From Sphingomonas sp. (GTDB lineage: Bacteria > Pseudomonadota > Alphaproteobacteria > Sphingomonadales > Sphingomonadaceae): DNA of 64,000 bases. A program made the translations under genes and the position numbers. The stretch lies in contig NZ_JAIERS010000006.1 in NCBI RefSeq assembly GCF_019746665.1, positions 1 through 64,000 on the forward strand, read 5' to 3'. The notes under the pieces are model-generated. The model was not told where the DNA came from and searched no databases. It saw only the letters and a list, made by a program, of their open reading frames with translations. Below, in pieces: positions 26,469-34,471 of this stretch. Positions within the stretch are counted from its first letter, which is position 1. The number at the start of each line of letters is the position of its first letter.

Positions 26469-29450
26469 ATGAAAAAAGCTGTTTTTCTCTTTCTCGCATC
26501 GACGGCATTCCCTGCCTTGGCGCAAAGCTGCCCGAGCCAATATGCCAACTGGGCCGCACCGGCCGCGCTGTTCGACGGGCTGACGCCGGCCAACCCCGAC
26601 GCGTCGGACGAAAAGCCATATGAGCTCGGCACGCTGGTCGAGGCGCAAAGCGACGGCATCATCACTCATTTGCGCTTCTATCGCGCGCCTTCCGAGACCG
26701 GCAGCCATATCGGCCGGGTTTGGGATGCCAATACCGGCCAGGAGCTGACGCAGGTTGAATTCTATCGCGAGGGTAGCGCGGGCTGGCAGGTGGCGACGCT
26801 GCGCACCCCGCTCGCGTTGCGCAGCGGCCAACGCGTGATCGTCTCGGTCAACAGCAACATCCGCTTCCCGATCAGCGTCGGCGGGCTCGCCGAGCCGATC
26901 TCGCGCGGTGGGCTGACTTCAGTCGGCAGTCTGTTCGGGCCGCAGGGCGTGGCGCCCGCGCAGAGCTTTGGCCAGTCGAACTATTTCGTCGACGCGGTGT
27001 TCCGCGCCGGCAACAGCAACGCCGCCGCTCCGGTGACCACCAGCACCCCGGGCTGCATCACCAATCCGGTGGGCGCGGTCGAAATCTCGACGCTGTTCGG
27101 CGATCGCACCCCCGCCAATGCCGATGCGACCGACAACCAGCCCTATGAACTGGGCACGATCGTCACCCCCACGTCCGATGGGCAGGTGACGCAGATCCGC
27201 TATTTCAAGGCGCCCTCGGAAGGCGGCGCCCATACCGGGCGCATCTGGTCGCTCGCGACCGGCACCCAGCTGGCGAGCGTGACCTTCCAGAACGAGACGG
27301 CGTCGGGCTGGCAGGTCGCGACGCTCGACACGCCGCTTGATCTGCAAGCCGGGCAAAGCGTCGTCGTCTCGGTCAACAGCAACAGCCACTTCCCGATCGC
27401 GGTGGGTGATCTCGCTCAGCCGGTCGCGCGCGGCTATCTGACGACCGCGACCGATCGCGCCGCCGGAGTCTTCGGCGCCCCGGGCACGCTGCCGACGAAC
27501 AGCTATCAGAACTCCAATTATTTCGTCGATCTGGCCTATCGCGCCGAATCGACGCTGTTCGGCACCAAGGAGCCGACGCTCAGCAACGCGTCGGACAATG
27601 GCACCGCCTATGAACTCGGGCTGCGCTTCGTCCCGCAGGTCGATGGCATGATCACCGGCTTCCGCTTCTGGAACGCGCCGAGCGAGACCGGATCGCACCG
27701 CGCCACCCTGTGGAGCAGCAGCGGCGAAAAGCTGATCACCGCCGATTTCACCGGCGAAGCCGGCGAAGGCTGGCGCGCCGTCCGCCTGCCGACGCCATTC
27801 GCGGTGCGCGCGGGCCAGACCTATGTGATCTCGGTCAACAGCAACGGCTTCTTCCCGATCAGCTATCACGTGTTCGACAACGCGCCGGTCACCTCGCCGT
27901 GGCTGGCCGCGCCGAATGACGGGCAGAACGGGCTGTACGGCGAGATCGGCCAGTTCCCGACCTCGACCTATCAGGCGAGCAACTATTTCCGCGATGTCGC
28001 CTTCCGCCCCGGCAATTCGCTGACGCCGCCGGCGGCGATCGACATTGTCGGCGGCACGCCGACGCCAACGCCAACGCCCACGCCTACCCCGACGCCCACG
28101 CCAACGCCCACGCCGACTCCGACGTCGACCGAACCCTGGGCGGTGCGTGGCTATCTGGGCTGGATCCGCGATCTCGCGAGCCGTCCCTCGGCGCCCGATG
28201 TCCGCTGGCCGGACATCTCGATCGACGACGATCTGATCCGCGATTATGATCGGGCCGGCGCCTTCGTGGCGAAGCATGGTGGTACCTCGATGGAGATTTG
28301 GGGTCTCGCCGCAGGCGGTACGGAGGGATCGCCGGGCTATTCGGTCGATGTCGAGAACACGATCACCCCACAGCGGCGCGAGCAGATCCGCCAGATCGTC
28401 GACGGCCTCCATGCCAAGGGGCTGAAGGTCGTGGCCGGCATGGGCGGTATGTCGTGGGGCTTTGACCAGATCGTCCAGGCCAACCCCTCGATGCGGTGCT
28501 CGAACAGCCCCTATGTCGCGAACCCCACGGTCGAGCTTTCGTGGACCTATCAGAACCGGATCATCGATTATCTGATGAGCCTGGGGGTCGACGGCATCAC
28601 CGTCCAGCCAGCCGACCAGGGCACCTGCGCCGAAGGCAATCCCAATGGCCTCAGCGACGTGCGCTACCACGCCGCTATCGTCGAGCGGATCGGTGCCTAT
28701 ATCCGCAGCAAGTATCCGGGCGCGATCATCGGCAGCGCCAATTATGGCGCGGGCTTTAGCAACCCCGACGATCTGCCGGGCGTGCAGCAATTCACGCGCA
28801 ACATCGATTACGTGGTCGACATCAATGACACCGCGGTTGGCGGTGGCGCGGGCTATCGTGCGCGGCTGGTGCGCGCGATCGCTCCGGCACTGCTCGGCCA
28901 GCAGGCCGATCCGGGGCCGATCGCGCCGGTCCATTTCGATCGCCTGTCCTGGTTCCTGCCCACCTTCCAGCGCACCGTCGCCAACCTGAAGCGGCTCTAT
29001 GCCGATGGCGGGCGCGCGGCCGAGAACTTCATGCGCATGCTCGCCAATCCCGGCGATGAAATCTCGGTGGCGATGTTCCTGGAATATGAGCGCAATCCGG
29101 CGAGCGACATGACCGCGAACCTGAACGCGTTCCTTACCGAGACCTACGCGCCAGTGGATAGCGTCGCGCTCGACGAGCTGCGCAACCTCTTCATCGACTC
29201 CGAAAACGCGTACTTCAACAACGCCTATTCGGAGAACTCGCTGGTCGAGGCTTATTACAACTTCTACGACCGGGGCCGGCCGTGGCTGCGCGACAATATG
29301 TCGGCCGCCGGGCGTGCCGCGTACCGTCAGGCGCTGCTTGGCCTGATCACCCGGGCGCAGGCGTTGCAAAGCCGGGTTGGCAACAGCGCGCGGGTTGGTG
29401 ACATCATCACCGCGATGCGCTCGGTCGTCAGCCAGATCGAGCAGATGTAA
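26469..29450 (+). CDS. Large exported protein with three DUF4082-like repeats and a barrel-like C-terminal domain
   Basis: 993 residues with a signal peptide (MKKAVFLFLASTAFPALAQ). Three homologous repeats of about 145 residues follow (roughly 32-175, 205-350, 360-510), each with YELG, a FxAPSE(T/G)G segment, GWxxxxLxTP and VISVNSN, the pattern of DUF4082 beta-sandwich modules. A Thr-Pro linker (about 530-553) leads to a 440-residue C-terminal domain whose alternating strand/helix segments (KGLKVVAGMGGMSW, LGVDGITVQPADQGTC, PGAIIGSANYGAGF) look like a glycoside-hydrolase-type TIM barrel; I cannot name a family. Possible role: binding and processing a surface polysaccharide. It converges on the virB operon. 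Confidence 0.8.
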   Translation: MKKAVFLFLASTAFPALAQSCPSQYANWAAPAALFDGLTPANPDASDEKPYELGTLVEAQSDGIITHLRFYRAPSETGSHIGRVWDANTGQELTQVEFYREGSAGWQVATLRTPLALRSGQRVIVSVNSNIRFPISVGGLAEPISRGGLTSVGSLFGPQGVAPAQSFGQSNYFVDAVFRAGNSNAAAPVTTSTPGCITNPVGAVEISTLFGDRTPANADATDNQPYELGTIVTPTSDGQVTQIRYFKAPSEGGAHTGRIWSLATGTQLASVTFQNETASGWQVATLDTPLDLQAGQSVVVSVNSNSHFPIAVGDLAQPVARGYLTTATDRAAGVFGAPGTLPTNSYQNSNYFVDLAYRAESTLFGTKEPTLSNASDNGTAYELGLRFVPQVDGMITGFRFWNAPSETGSHRATLWSSSGEKLITADFTGEAGEGWRAVRLPTPFAVRAGQTYVISVNSNGFFPISYHVFDNAPVTSPWLAAPNDGQNGLYGEIGQFPTSTYQASNYFRDVAFRPGNSLTPPAAIDIVGGTPTPTPTPTPTPTPTPTPTPTPTSTEPWAVRGYLGWIRDLASRPSAPDVRWPDISIDDDLIRDYDRAGAFVAKHGGTSMEIWGLAAGGTEGSPGYSVDVENTITPQRREQIRQIVDGLHAKGLKVVAGMGGMSWGFDQIVQANPSMRCSNSPYVANPTVELSWTYQNRIIDYLMSLGVDGITVQPADQGTCAEGNPNGLSDVRYHAAIVERIGAYIRSKYPGAIIGSANYGAGFSNPDDLPGVQQFTRNIDYVVDINDTAVGGGAGYRARLVRAIAPALLGQQADPGPIAPVHFDRLSWFLPTFQRTVANLKRLYADGGRAAENFMRMLANPGDEISVAMFLEYERNPASDMTANLNAFLTETYAPVDSVALDELRNLFIDSENAYFNNAYSENSLVEAYYNFYDRGRPWLRDNMSAAGRAAYRQALLGLITRAQALQSRVGNSARVGDIITAMRSVVSQIEQM
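28057..28131 (+). repeat. Hexanucleotide-like tract coding the Thr-Pro linker
   Basis: Near-perfect tandem repeats of ACGCCN-type codon pairs encode a run of alternating Thr and Pro. The wobble bases vary, which lowers slippage, and gain or loss of six-base units would keep the frame. It separates the DUF4082 repeats from the C-terminal domain. Confidence 0.85.
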
Positions 29451-29460
29451 CGATCAGCCG

Positions 29461-29488
29461 GCCAATCCCCCGCCGCGCGGGGGATTGG
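29461..29488. repeat. Inverted repeat after the DUF4082 gene
   Basis: CCAATCCCCCG and CGGGGGATTGG arms form a G+C-rich hairpin about 10 bases after the stop codon. No T run follows. It may protect the 3' end of the mRNA or assist the stronger terminator downstream. Confidence 0.6.
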
Positions 29489-29507
29489 CGCGGCGATCGA
29501 GACGATG

Positions 29508-29546
29508 AAAAGCCGCCGGGCCGCGATGGCTGCCCGGCGGCTTTTT
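29508..29546. terminator. Bidirectional terminator between the DUF4082 gene and virB11
   Basis: The arm AAAAGCCGCCGGGC (29508-29521) pairs with GCCCGGCGGCTTTTT (29532-29546), giving a long stem with A and T tails on opposite sides. It ends both the plus-strand gene and the minus-strand virB operon. Confidence 0.9.
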
Positions 29547-29560
29547 CGTTGGCTGCTAGC

Positions 29561-30574
29561 TTATCGCGCGCCGTCGCGCCGCAGCTGCGCGGGCGTGGTG
29601 ATCCGGCTGATGACGCGCCGTCCCGCGACACGATCGAGCTGGACGAAAATGTCGATCACGCTCAGCACGTAATGGACGATGTCCTCGCGCCGCAGTTGCG
29701 CGCCCGATTGCAGGATCAGCAGCGCCAGTTGCTCGATCGCGCCCTCCGGACTGTCGGCATGGAGCGTGGTAAGCGATCCGGGATGGCCGGTGTTGACTGC
29801 GCGCAGGAAGGTATAGGCCTCCGCCCCGCGCAGCTCGCCCAGGATGATGCGATCGGGGCGCATCCGCAGGCTCGCCTGGAGCAGCGCCTCCTGCGTCACC
29901 CGCGCCTCGCGCAATTCGCCGCGCACCGCGACCAGTCCGACAGCATTGGCATGGGTGAGCTGAAGCTCGGGCGTATCCTCGATCAGCAGCAGTCGCTCGG
30001 TCGGCGGAATTTCCTTGATCAGCGCGTTCAGGAACGTCGTCTTGCCGGTGGAGGTGCCGCCCGACACCAGGATGTTACGCCGGGCGCGCACCGCTTCGGC
30101 GAGAAAGCGGTCAAGCATCGCGGGATCGCTCGGCACGGTGGGAGCGAGCGCTGCGCCGGCGTCGGTTCGCGTCCCCGCGAAAGCGCCGCCCGCTGCATAG
30201 TCGCTCAGCCGCAGGTCAGCGACGACATGCTTGCGGATCGCGATCGCCATATCGCCCCGCGTCGCCGGTGGCGCGACCACCTGCACGCGCGAACCATCGG
30301 GCAGCGTCGCGGACAGCAACGGATGCTCGCGGCTGATGCCCTGATGCGCGAGCGCCGCGATCTGCCGCGCGAGCCGCCACAGCTGAGCCTCGGTCAGCTC
30401 GGGCGCGAGATGATGCTCGAGCGCGCCGCCGAGCGTCTCGATCCACAATTCGCCGGGGCGATTGATATAGATGTCGGTCACGTCGCCGCGCGCCAGCACG
30501 GGCAGCAGCGGACCGAGATAAGCGTCGAGATAACGCGGCGGCGCCCCGGCGGGATCGTTGGCGGCGTCGCTCAT
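29561..30574 (-). CDS. virB11: VirB11-like type IV secretion ATPase
   Basis: 337-residue hexameric traffic ATPase of the type IV secretion machine, at the cytoplasmic face. The P-loop GGTSTGKTT (about residues 171-179) is followed by the Asp box LLIEDTPEL, the Walker-B-like RPDRIILGELRG and the His box GHPGSLTTLHADS, all expected in VirB11. It is the last gene of the operon; its start overlaps the virB10 stop (ATGA). Confidence 0.96.
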   Translation of the reverse strand: MSDAANDPAGAPPRYLDAYLGPLLPVLARGDVTDIYINRPGELWIETLGGALEHHLAPELTEAQLWRLARQIAALAHQGISREHPLLSATLPDGSRVQVVAPPATRGDMAIAIRKHVVADLRLSDYAAGGAFAGTRTDAGAALAPTVPSDPAMLDRFLAEAVRARRNILVSGGTSTGKTTFLNALIKEIPPTERLLLIEDTPELQLTHANAVGLVAVRGELREARVTQEALLQASLRMRPDRIILGELRGAEAYTFLRAVNTGHPGSLTTLHADSPEGAIEQLALLILQSGAQLRREDIVHYVLSVIDIFVQLDRVAGRRVISRITTPAQLRRDGAR

Positions 30575-31632
30575 TCGCGTGAGGGTGCGCCGCCGAAATC
30601 GAGATCGCGCGCGACGAAGATCGCGATTTCGGCGCCCTGCCGCACCTTGATCGTCGGATTGGGGCTTACATTGGGGAGCAGCGACTGGCCGACATTGGCC
30701 GCTTGCGCCGGTAGCCCGACATAGACCGAACCCGAACGCGGCTGTGATGCCAGATTGACGCCCACGGTCAGCGCCGATTGCAGCACCGCGTTGGTGAAGC
30801 GTTCGAAGAAATGCGTGTTCACCCGGCCCGCCAGCCCCGATCCGCCGAGCGCGTCCGCCCCCGGCGAGCCGATGCGGATGGCGACGCCGTCGGGCCGGAT
30901 CAGCCGCGTCCAGGTGACGAGCACGCGGCGCTGGCCGGGCGCGACATCGGAACGATATTCGCCGATCAGCCGGCTGCCGCGCGGGATCAGCACCCGCGAA
31001 CCATCAAACCCGCGCGCATCGCGCGAGACGATCGCGCGCGCGAGGCCCGGCTTGTTGCTGTCGATCGGAGTCTCGAGCACCGCCGCGATCAGCGTCCCCT
31101 GCGGCACCAGCGAGCCGCGATTGCGGATGATCGTCGCGCGGACGGCGGTATCGTCGCTGGCGGTGGCGGTCCCGCCGCTCGCGGCGCCGGTATTGTCGGC
31201 GGGCGAGAGGTCGACGACCATCGCCGGCTCGTTGCCGCCGCTCGTCGGGCGCGGCGGGGCGGGCGGCGTCACCGGCAAGGCGACCGGCGCGGGCGGCGGG
31301 CGATAGACCGGCAGCGGCGCCGGCGCGGGCGCGGCGGGCGCACGGATCACGCGTTCGATCACGACTGGCGCGGGCGGCGGCGGGGGCGGCGGCAGCGAGA
31401 GCGGCGGCGCGGGGGCGAAGGCGCCGGTCGCGGCGACGGCGGGCCGGTCGCGCTCGGGCGCGGTGAGCGCGCGCCGCCGGGCGTCGAGCACTACGAACAG
31501 CAGCACCCCCAACAGCGCGAAGCCGATCGCGATCACGATCCCCGGCGGGCCGCCGCGGGGCAGCGCGACGACCGGCCGCACATCCTCGGGCGGTGGCAGG
31601 GTGGCGCGGGGATCCTCGCCGGGCGCGCTCAT
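30571..31632 (-). CDS. virB10: VirB10-like type IV secretion core-complex protein
   Basis: 353 residues: a cytoplasmic N-terminus, one membrane helix (about 30-48), a long Pro-rich periplasmic stretch (about 75-130), then the TrbI/VirB10 domain (PQGTLIAAVLETPIDSNKPG, LIPRGSRLIGEYRS, and GLAGRVNTHFFERF) that forms the outer-membrane channel lining. Spans both membranes and senses energy from the ATPases. Starts and stops overlap by four bases with virB9 and virB11. Confidence 0.96.
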   Translation of the reverse strand: MSAPGEDPRATLPPPEDVRPVVALPRGGPPGIVIAIGFALLGVLLFVVLDARRRALTAPERDRPAVAATGAFAPAPPLSLPPPPPPPAPVVIERVIRAPAAPAPAPLPVYRPPPAPVALPVTPPAPPRPTSGGNEPAMVVDLSPADNTGAASGGTATASDDTAVRATIIRNRGSLVPQGTLIAAVLETPIDSNKPGLARAIVSRDARGFDGSRVLIPRGSRLIGEYRSDVAPGQRRVLVTWTRLIRPDGVAIRIGSPGADALGGSGLAGRVNTHFFERFTNAVLQSALTVGVNLASQPRSGSVYVGLPAQAANVGQSLLPNVSPNPTIKVRQGAEIAIFVARDLDFGGAPSRE

Positions 31633-32306
31633 CGGCTGTCCTTGCGCCGCGCCACCGCGACTGCCTTGCCCAGCCGGAATACGAAGCGCTGCGCCGTCCC
31701 CTCGATCACATAAACCCCGTCACGCACCGTGCCGTTGACGATCGCCTCCTTGCCACGCGCATCGACCTTATAGACCGCCGGCATCGTCACCTCGGGCGCC
31801 CACATGATCGAGGTGAAGGTGCCATCATCCGACATGGCGGTGGGCCACAGCGTCTGATCACCGCTCAGCCGATAAGTGGTCGCCTGCGCCTCGACCGTGA
31901 CATCGGGCGCGCGATCGACCCCGGGATAAGTGAAGCGCACCGAATAGGGCAGGTCCGGCTCGCCACCATAGGCCGGCACCAGCGCGAAGTTATAGCGGCG
32001 GGTATCGGTGATCACGGTCATGTTGGTCGCGGTGCCGCCCTGCATCGGCTTCACGAACAGGTGATCGGCGCGGCGGTTGGGGGTGGCCTGCCAGGCGGCG
32101 CTGTTGCCGACCGCTACATTTTCGATCCGCTCATCCTGGGAGAATTCGATCGTCACCGCGAAACCGGTCGCGACGCGCAGCGTCACGACCTGCTCGGCGT
32201 CATATTCCACCGACTGGATATGCGGATCGCCCGATCCGGGCCGGGGCGTCACGTCCGCCGCCGCCGGCGCGGCGAGCAGGCAGAGCAGCGCGAGCGCGCG
32301 TTTCAT
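31629..32306 (-). CDS. virB9: VirB9-like type IV secretion core-complex protein
   Basis: 225 residues with a signal peptide (MKRALALLCLLAAPAAA). It carries the VirB9/CagX fold: RIENVAVGNSAAWQATPNRR and HLFVKPM in the N-terminal domain, and PAVYKVDARGKEAIVNGTVRDGVYVIEG in the C-terminal domain. In typical systems VirB9 is stabilised by the small lipoprotein VirB7; no virB7 is encoded here, and the overlapping gene junctions leave no room for one. Confidence 0.95.
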   Translation of the reverse strand: MKRALALLCLLAAPAAADVTPRPGSGDPHIQSVEYDAEQVVTLRVATGFAVTIEFSQDERIENVAVGNSAAWQATPNRRADHLFVKPMQGGTATNMTVITDTRRYNFALVPAYGGEPDLPYSVRFTYPGVDRAPDVTVEAQATTYRLSGDQTLWPTAMSDDGTFTSIMWAPEVTMPAVYKVDARGKEAIVNGTVRDGVYVIEGTAQRFVFRLGKAVAVARRKDSR

Positions 32307-33196
32307 TGCCGCCCTCCCGGTGGCGAAAGCGTAGCGCCCGGCGCCCGTCCCGGCGCATTTGTCGACCGGGCGCCCGGCACCGTGGTCGGCGCCGCGCGAC
32401 CCGTTGGCAAGGCGGGCGCGACGGCGGGCGCCGCAACGGCGGGAGCCGTCGCAACGGGCGCCGTCGCCACGACCGGCGATGCGGCGACGGGCGCGGCTAC
32501 GGTGGCGGGCGCGGGTGGATCGGCCGGCGTCACCGCCTCTTGATCGCGCCGATACCGCACCACCTGGAACCCGAGCGGATTGACCAGCCGATCCTCGACC
32601 GCCATCGGCGCGCCCGAAAAGCGATAGCGGATCACCGCCACGAAGGCGGCGCGCGGCCCGCCGGTCTGCCCTTGGTCGATCCGCTGCGTTTCGAACCGCA
32701 CCAGCGCGGCGCCGGGGCCGATCGGCGAGACGCTCTTCACCGTCACCGCCAATGTGCTGGTGCGCGGCAGCCGGTTGAGCGGGCTGTTGGGGTTAGACGC
32801 AGGGATCAGCGCCAGATAGTCGCGCCGCGCAGCGTCGGCCGACCACAAGGCGACCTTGCGATAATTGGCGTTGATCCCGCTGATCTCGAAGCTTTCGCGC
32901 GCGATCACATATTGCGCGAGCAGCGACTGGGTGAGCGCGTCATCGGGGGTGATGTCGTTGGCGCCGGTGCCTTTTAGCGCTTGTACATAGCCGGTATGAC
33001 GATCGACCAGCAGCGTGTAGGGAACCACGGTCTTGAGCGGCGCGAGCGCGACCAGCGCCACCGCCTCGAGCGCGGCGACGCCGGCCGCCACGCCCGCCAC
33101 GATCCAGGCGGTGCGGCGCGAGGCGCGCAGCGCCGCCTGCCGGTCCTCCGCCCAGCTGGCGGCTTGTGCGAAATAGGCGTCGGTCTGCTTGTTCAT
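32303..33196 (-). CDS. virB8: VirB8-like inner-membrane assembly protein with long Pro/Ala tail
   Basis: 297 residues. Short cytoplasmic N-terminus, one membrane helix (about 29-50), then the NTF2-like periplasmic domain with PYTLLVDRHTGYVQ, QSLLAQYVIARESFE and PLGFQVVRYRRD. After about residue 215 comes an unusual 80-residue tail rich in Ala, Pro and Val, probably disordered. ATG 33196 is preferred over an adjacent GTG because AGGA lies at better spacing. It overlaps virB9 by four bases. Confidence 0.94.
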   Translation of the reverse strand: MNKQTDAYFAQAASWAEDRQAALRASRRTAWIVAGVAAGVAALEAVALVALAPLKTVVPYTLLVDRHTGYVQALKGTGANDITPDDALTQSLLAQYVIARESFEISGINANYRKVALWSADAARRDYLALIPASNPNSPLNRLPRTSTLAVTVKSVSPIGPGAALVRFETQRIDQGQTGGPRAAFVAVIRYRFSGAPMAVEDRLVNPLGFQVVRYRRDQEAVTPADPPAPATVAAPVAASPVVATAPVATAPAVAAPAVAPALPTGRAAPTTVPGARSTNAPGRAPGATLSPPGGRQ

Positions 33197-33199
33197 CAC

Positions 33200-34471
33200 T
33201 TATCCTGCTGCGTCGCGCCGGCCGGCGCTGGCGGATCGACGTTGGCTGGCGGTGCGGCGATAGCTTTGGCCGAGCGGGGCGCTCGCCGCGATTCCCGCTT
33301 GCCCATCCAGCGCGCCGGCCGACGCCACCCCCCGTCCGACGGACGCGGGCGCACCGCTACCGCCACGCTGTTCCTGGCGCACGCGCGCGCTGATCGCATC
33401 GGCGATGGCGAGCGCGCGCGGCCGCTCGTCGCGCGGGTCGGCATCGGCACGCGGGGCCGGTAGCGCGAGCACCGGGGGCGTGCCCGTCCCGGCCCGCGCG
33501 ATCCAGTCCCGCGCCGCGCGCAGCAGCGTGTCGGGCAGGCGAAAGCCCGCCGCCATCCGCGTGGTCGCGAGCAGCATCGCCAACAGCACCAGCGCGAACA
33601 GCGCGGTCGTCGCGAACAATTGGCCGGGCAGCAGCGGCGCGGGCACCGGGTCCGCCGCCGTGCGCGCGGCGAGCAGCGCACCGACCTGCGGCTCAACGAT
33701 CGCCAGTTCGAACGCCAGCACCGCCGCCACCCCGATCGCCCCCAGCGCCGCCCCGGCGAGCACCCGCACCCAACCCTCGAACACCCCGCGCAAAGCACCG
33801 AACAGCAGACACGCGATCGCGATTGGCCCGAGCGCAAGCATCAGCCCCGCGACGATCCGCACCGACAGCACCCCGGCAAGCGTCGCGACCAGCATCACCT
33901 GCCCCGCCCGACTGATCGTGGGATTGACGCCCGAGTCGCCCAGCGTGGGGGTGATCGGCGCGGGGGTGGCTGGTTGCTGGGTCGCACCCGGCGGGGTCGC
34001 GGGCACGGGCGCGGGTGCCCCCCCAGCCGCTGGCGGTGTGACCGGCTCGGGCCGCGCCGCGCGTTCGATCGCGGTGTAGGCTGCCTGTATCCGGTCGATC
34101 AGATTGGGGTCACCACCGCCCAGCCCGCCCGGCGCCAGCACCCGCGCGGCGATCTCGCCCGGGCCGTCGATCACGACGTTATAGACAAGCGTCTGATAGG
34201 CCGGCCATTGGCTCGCCAGCGCGAGCACGAAGCCGATGCGAACCGCGCCGACCACGCTTTCGCGCAAGCTGAGCATATCCCCCAGCAGCATCCGGTAGCC
34301 GACCAGCGCGACGTAGATCACGAGTAGCCCGGTAAGCGCCAGCGCGATCGGGGAGCCATAGCCCAGCGCGCGATAGCCCTCTTCCCCCAAGGCACGGGCA
34401 TGGCAATCGACCAGGCGTGTCAGTCCGGTGACATAGGGGCCGAGCGGATCGAAGGCGGGGCAGGCCGGCAT
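33200..34471 (-). CDS. virB6: VirB6-like polytopic membrane protein
   Basis: 423 residues with about six hydrophobic helices in two groups (roughly 45-110 and 195-310), separated by a Pro/Ala-rich loop, which matches the TrbL/VirB6 family that forms part of the inner-membrane pore. The last 90 residues are hydrophilic and Arg/Ala-rich. ATG 34471 shares one base with the virB4 stop, fixing the start. Confidence 0.92.
   Translation of the reverse strand: MPACPAFDPLGPYVTGLTRLVDCHARALGEEGYRALGYGSPIALALTGLLVIYVALVGYRMLLGDMLSLRESVVGAVRIGFVLALASQWPAYQTLVYNVVIDGPGEIAARVLAPGGLGGGDPNLIDRIQAAYTAIERAARPEPVTPPAAGGAPAPVPATPPGATQQPATPAPITPTLGDSGVNPTISRAGQVMLVATLAGVLSVRIVAGLMLALGPIAIACLLFGALRGVFEGWVRVLAGAALGAIGVAAVLAFELAIVEPQVGALLAARTAADPVPAPLLPGQLFATTALFALVLLAMLLATTRMAAGFRLPDTLLRAARDWIARAGTGTPPVLALPAPRADADPRDERPRALAIADAISARVRQEQRGGSGAPASVGRGVASAGALDGQAGIAASAPLGQSYRRTASQRRSASAGRRDAAG

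Noticed and set aside
28057..28131. Possible CRISPR or minisatellite array
   Set aside because: It is an in-frame six-base coding repeat without spacers.
26919..29369. 816-codon frame opposite the DUF4082 gene
   Set aside because: Long only because of G+C bias; the plus-strand frame has a signal peptide, repeats and a ribosome site.
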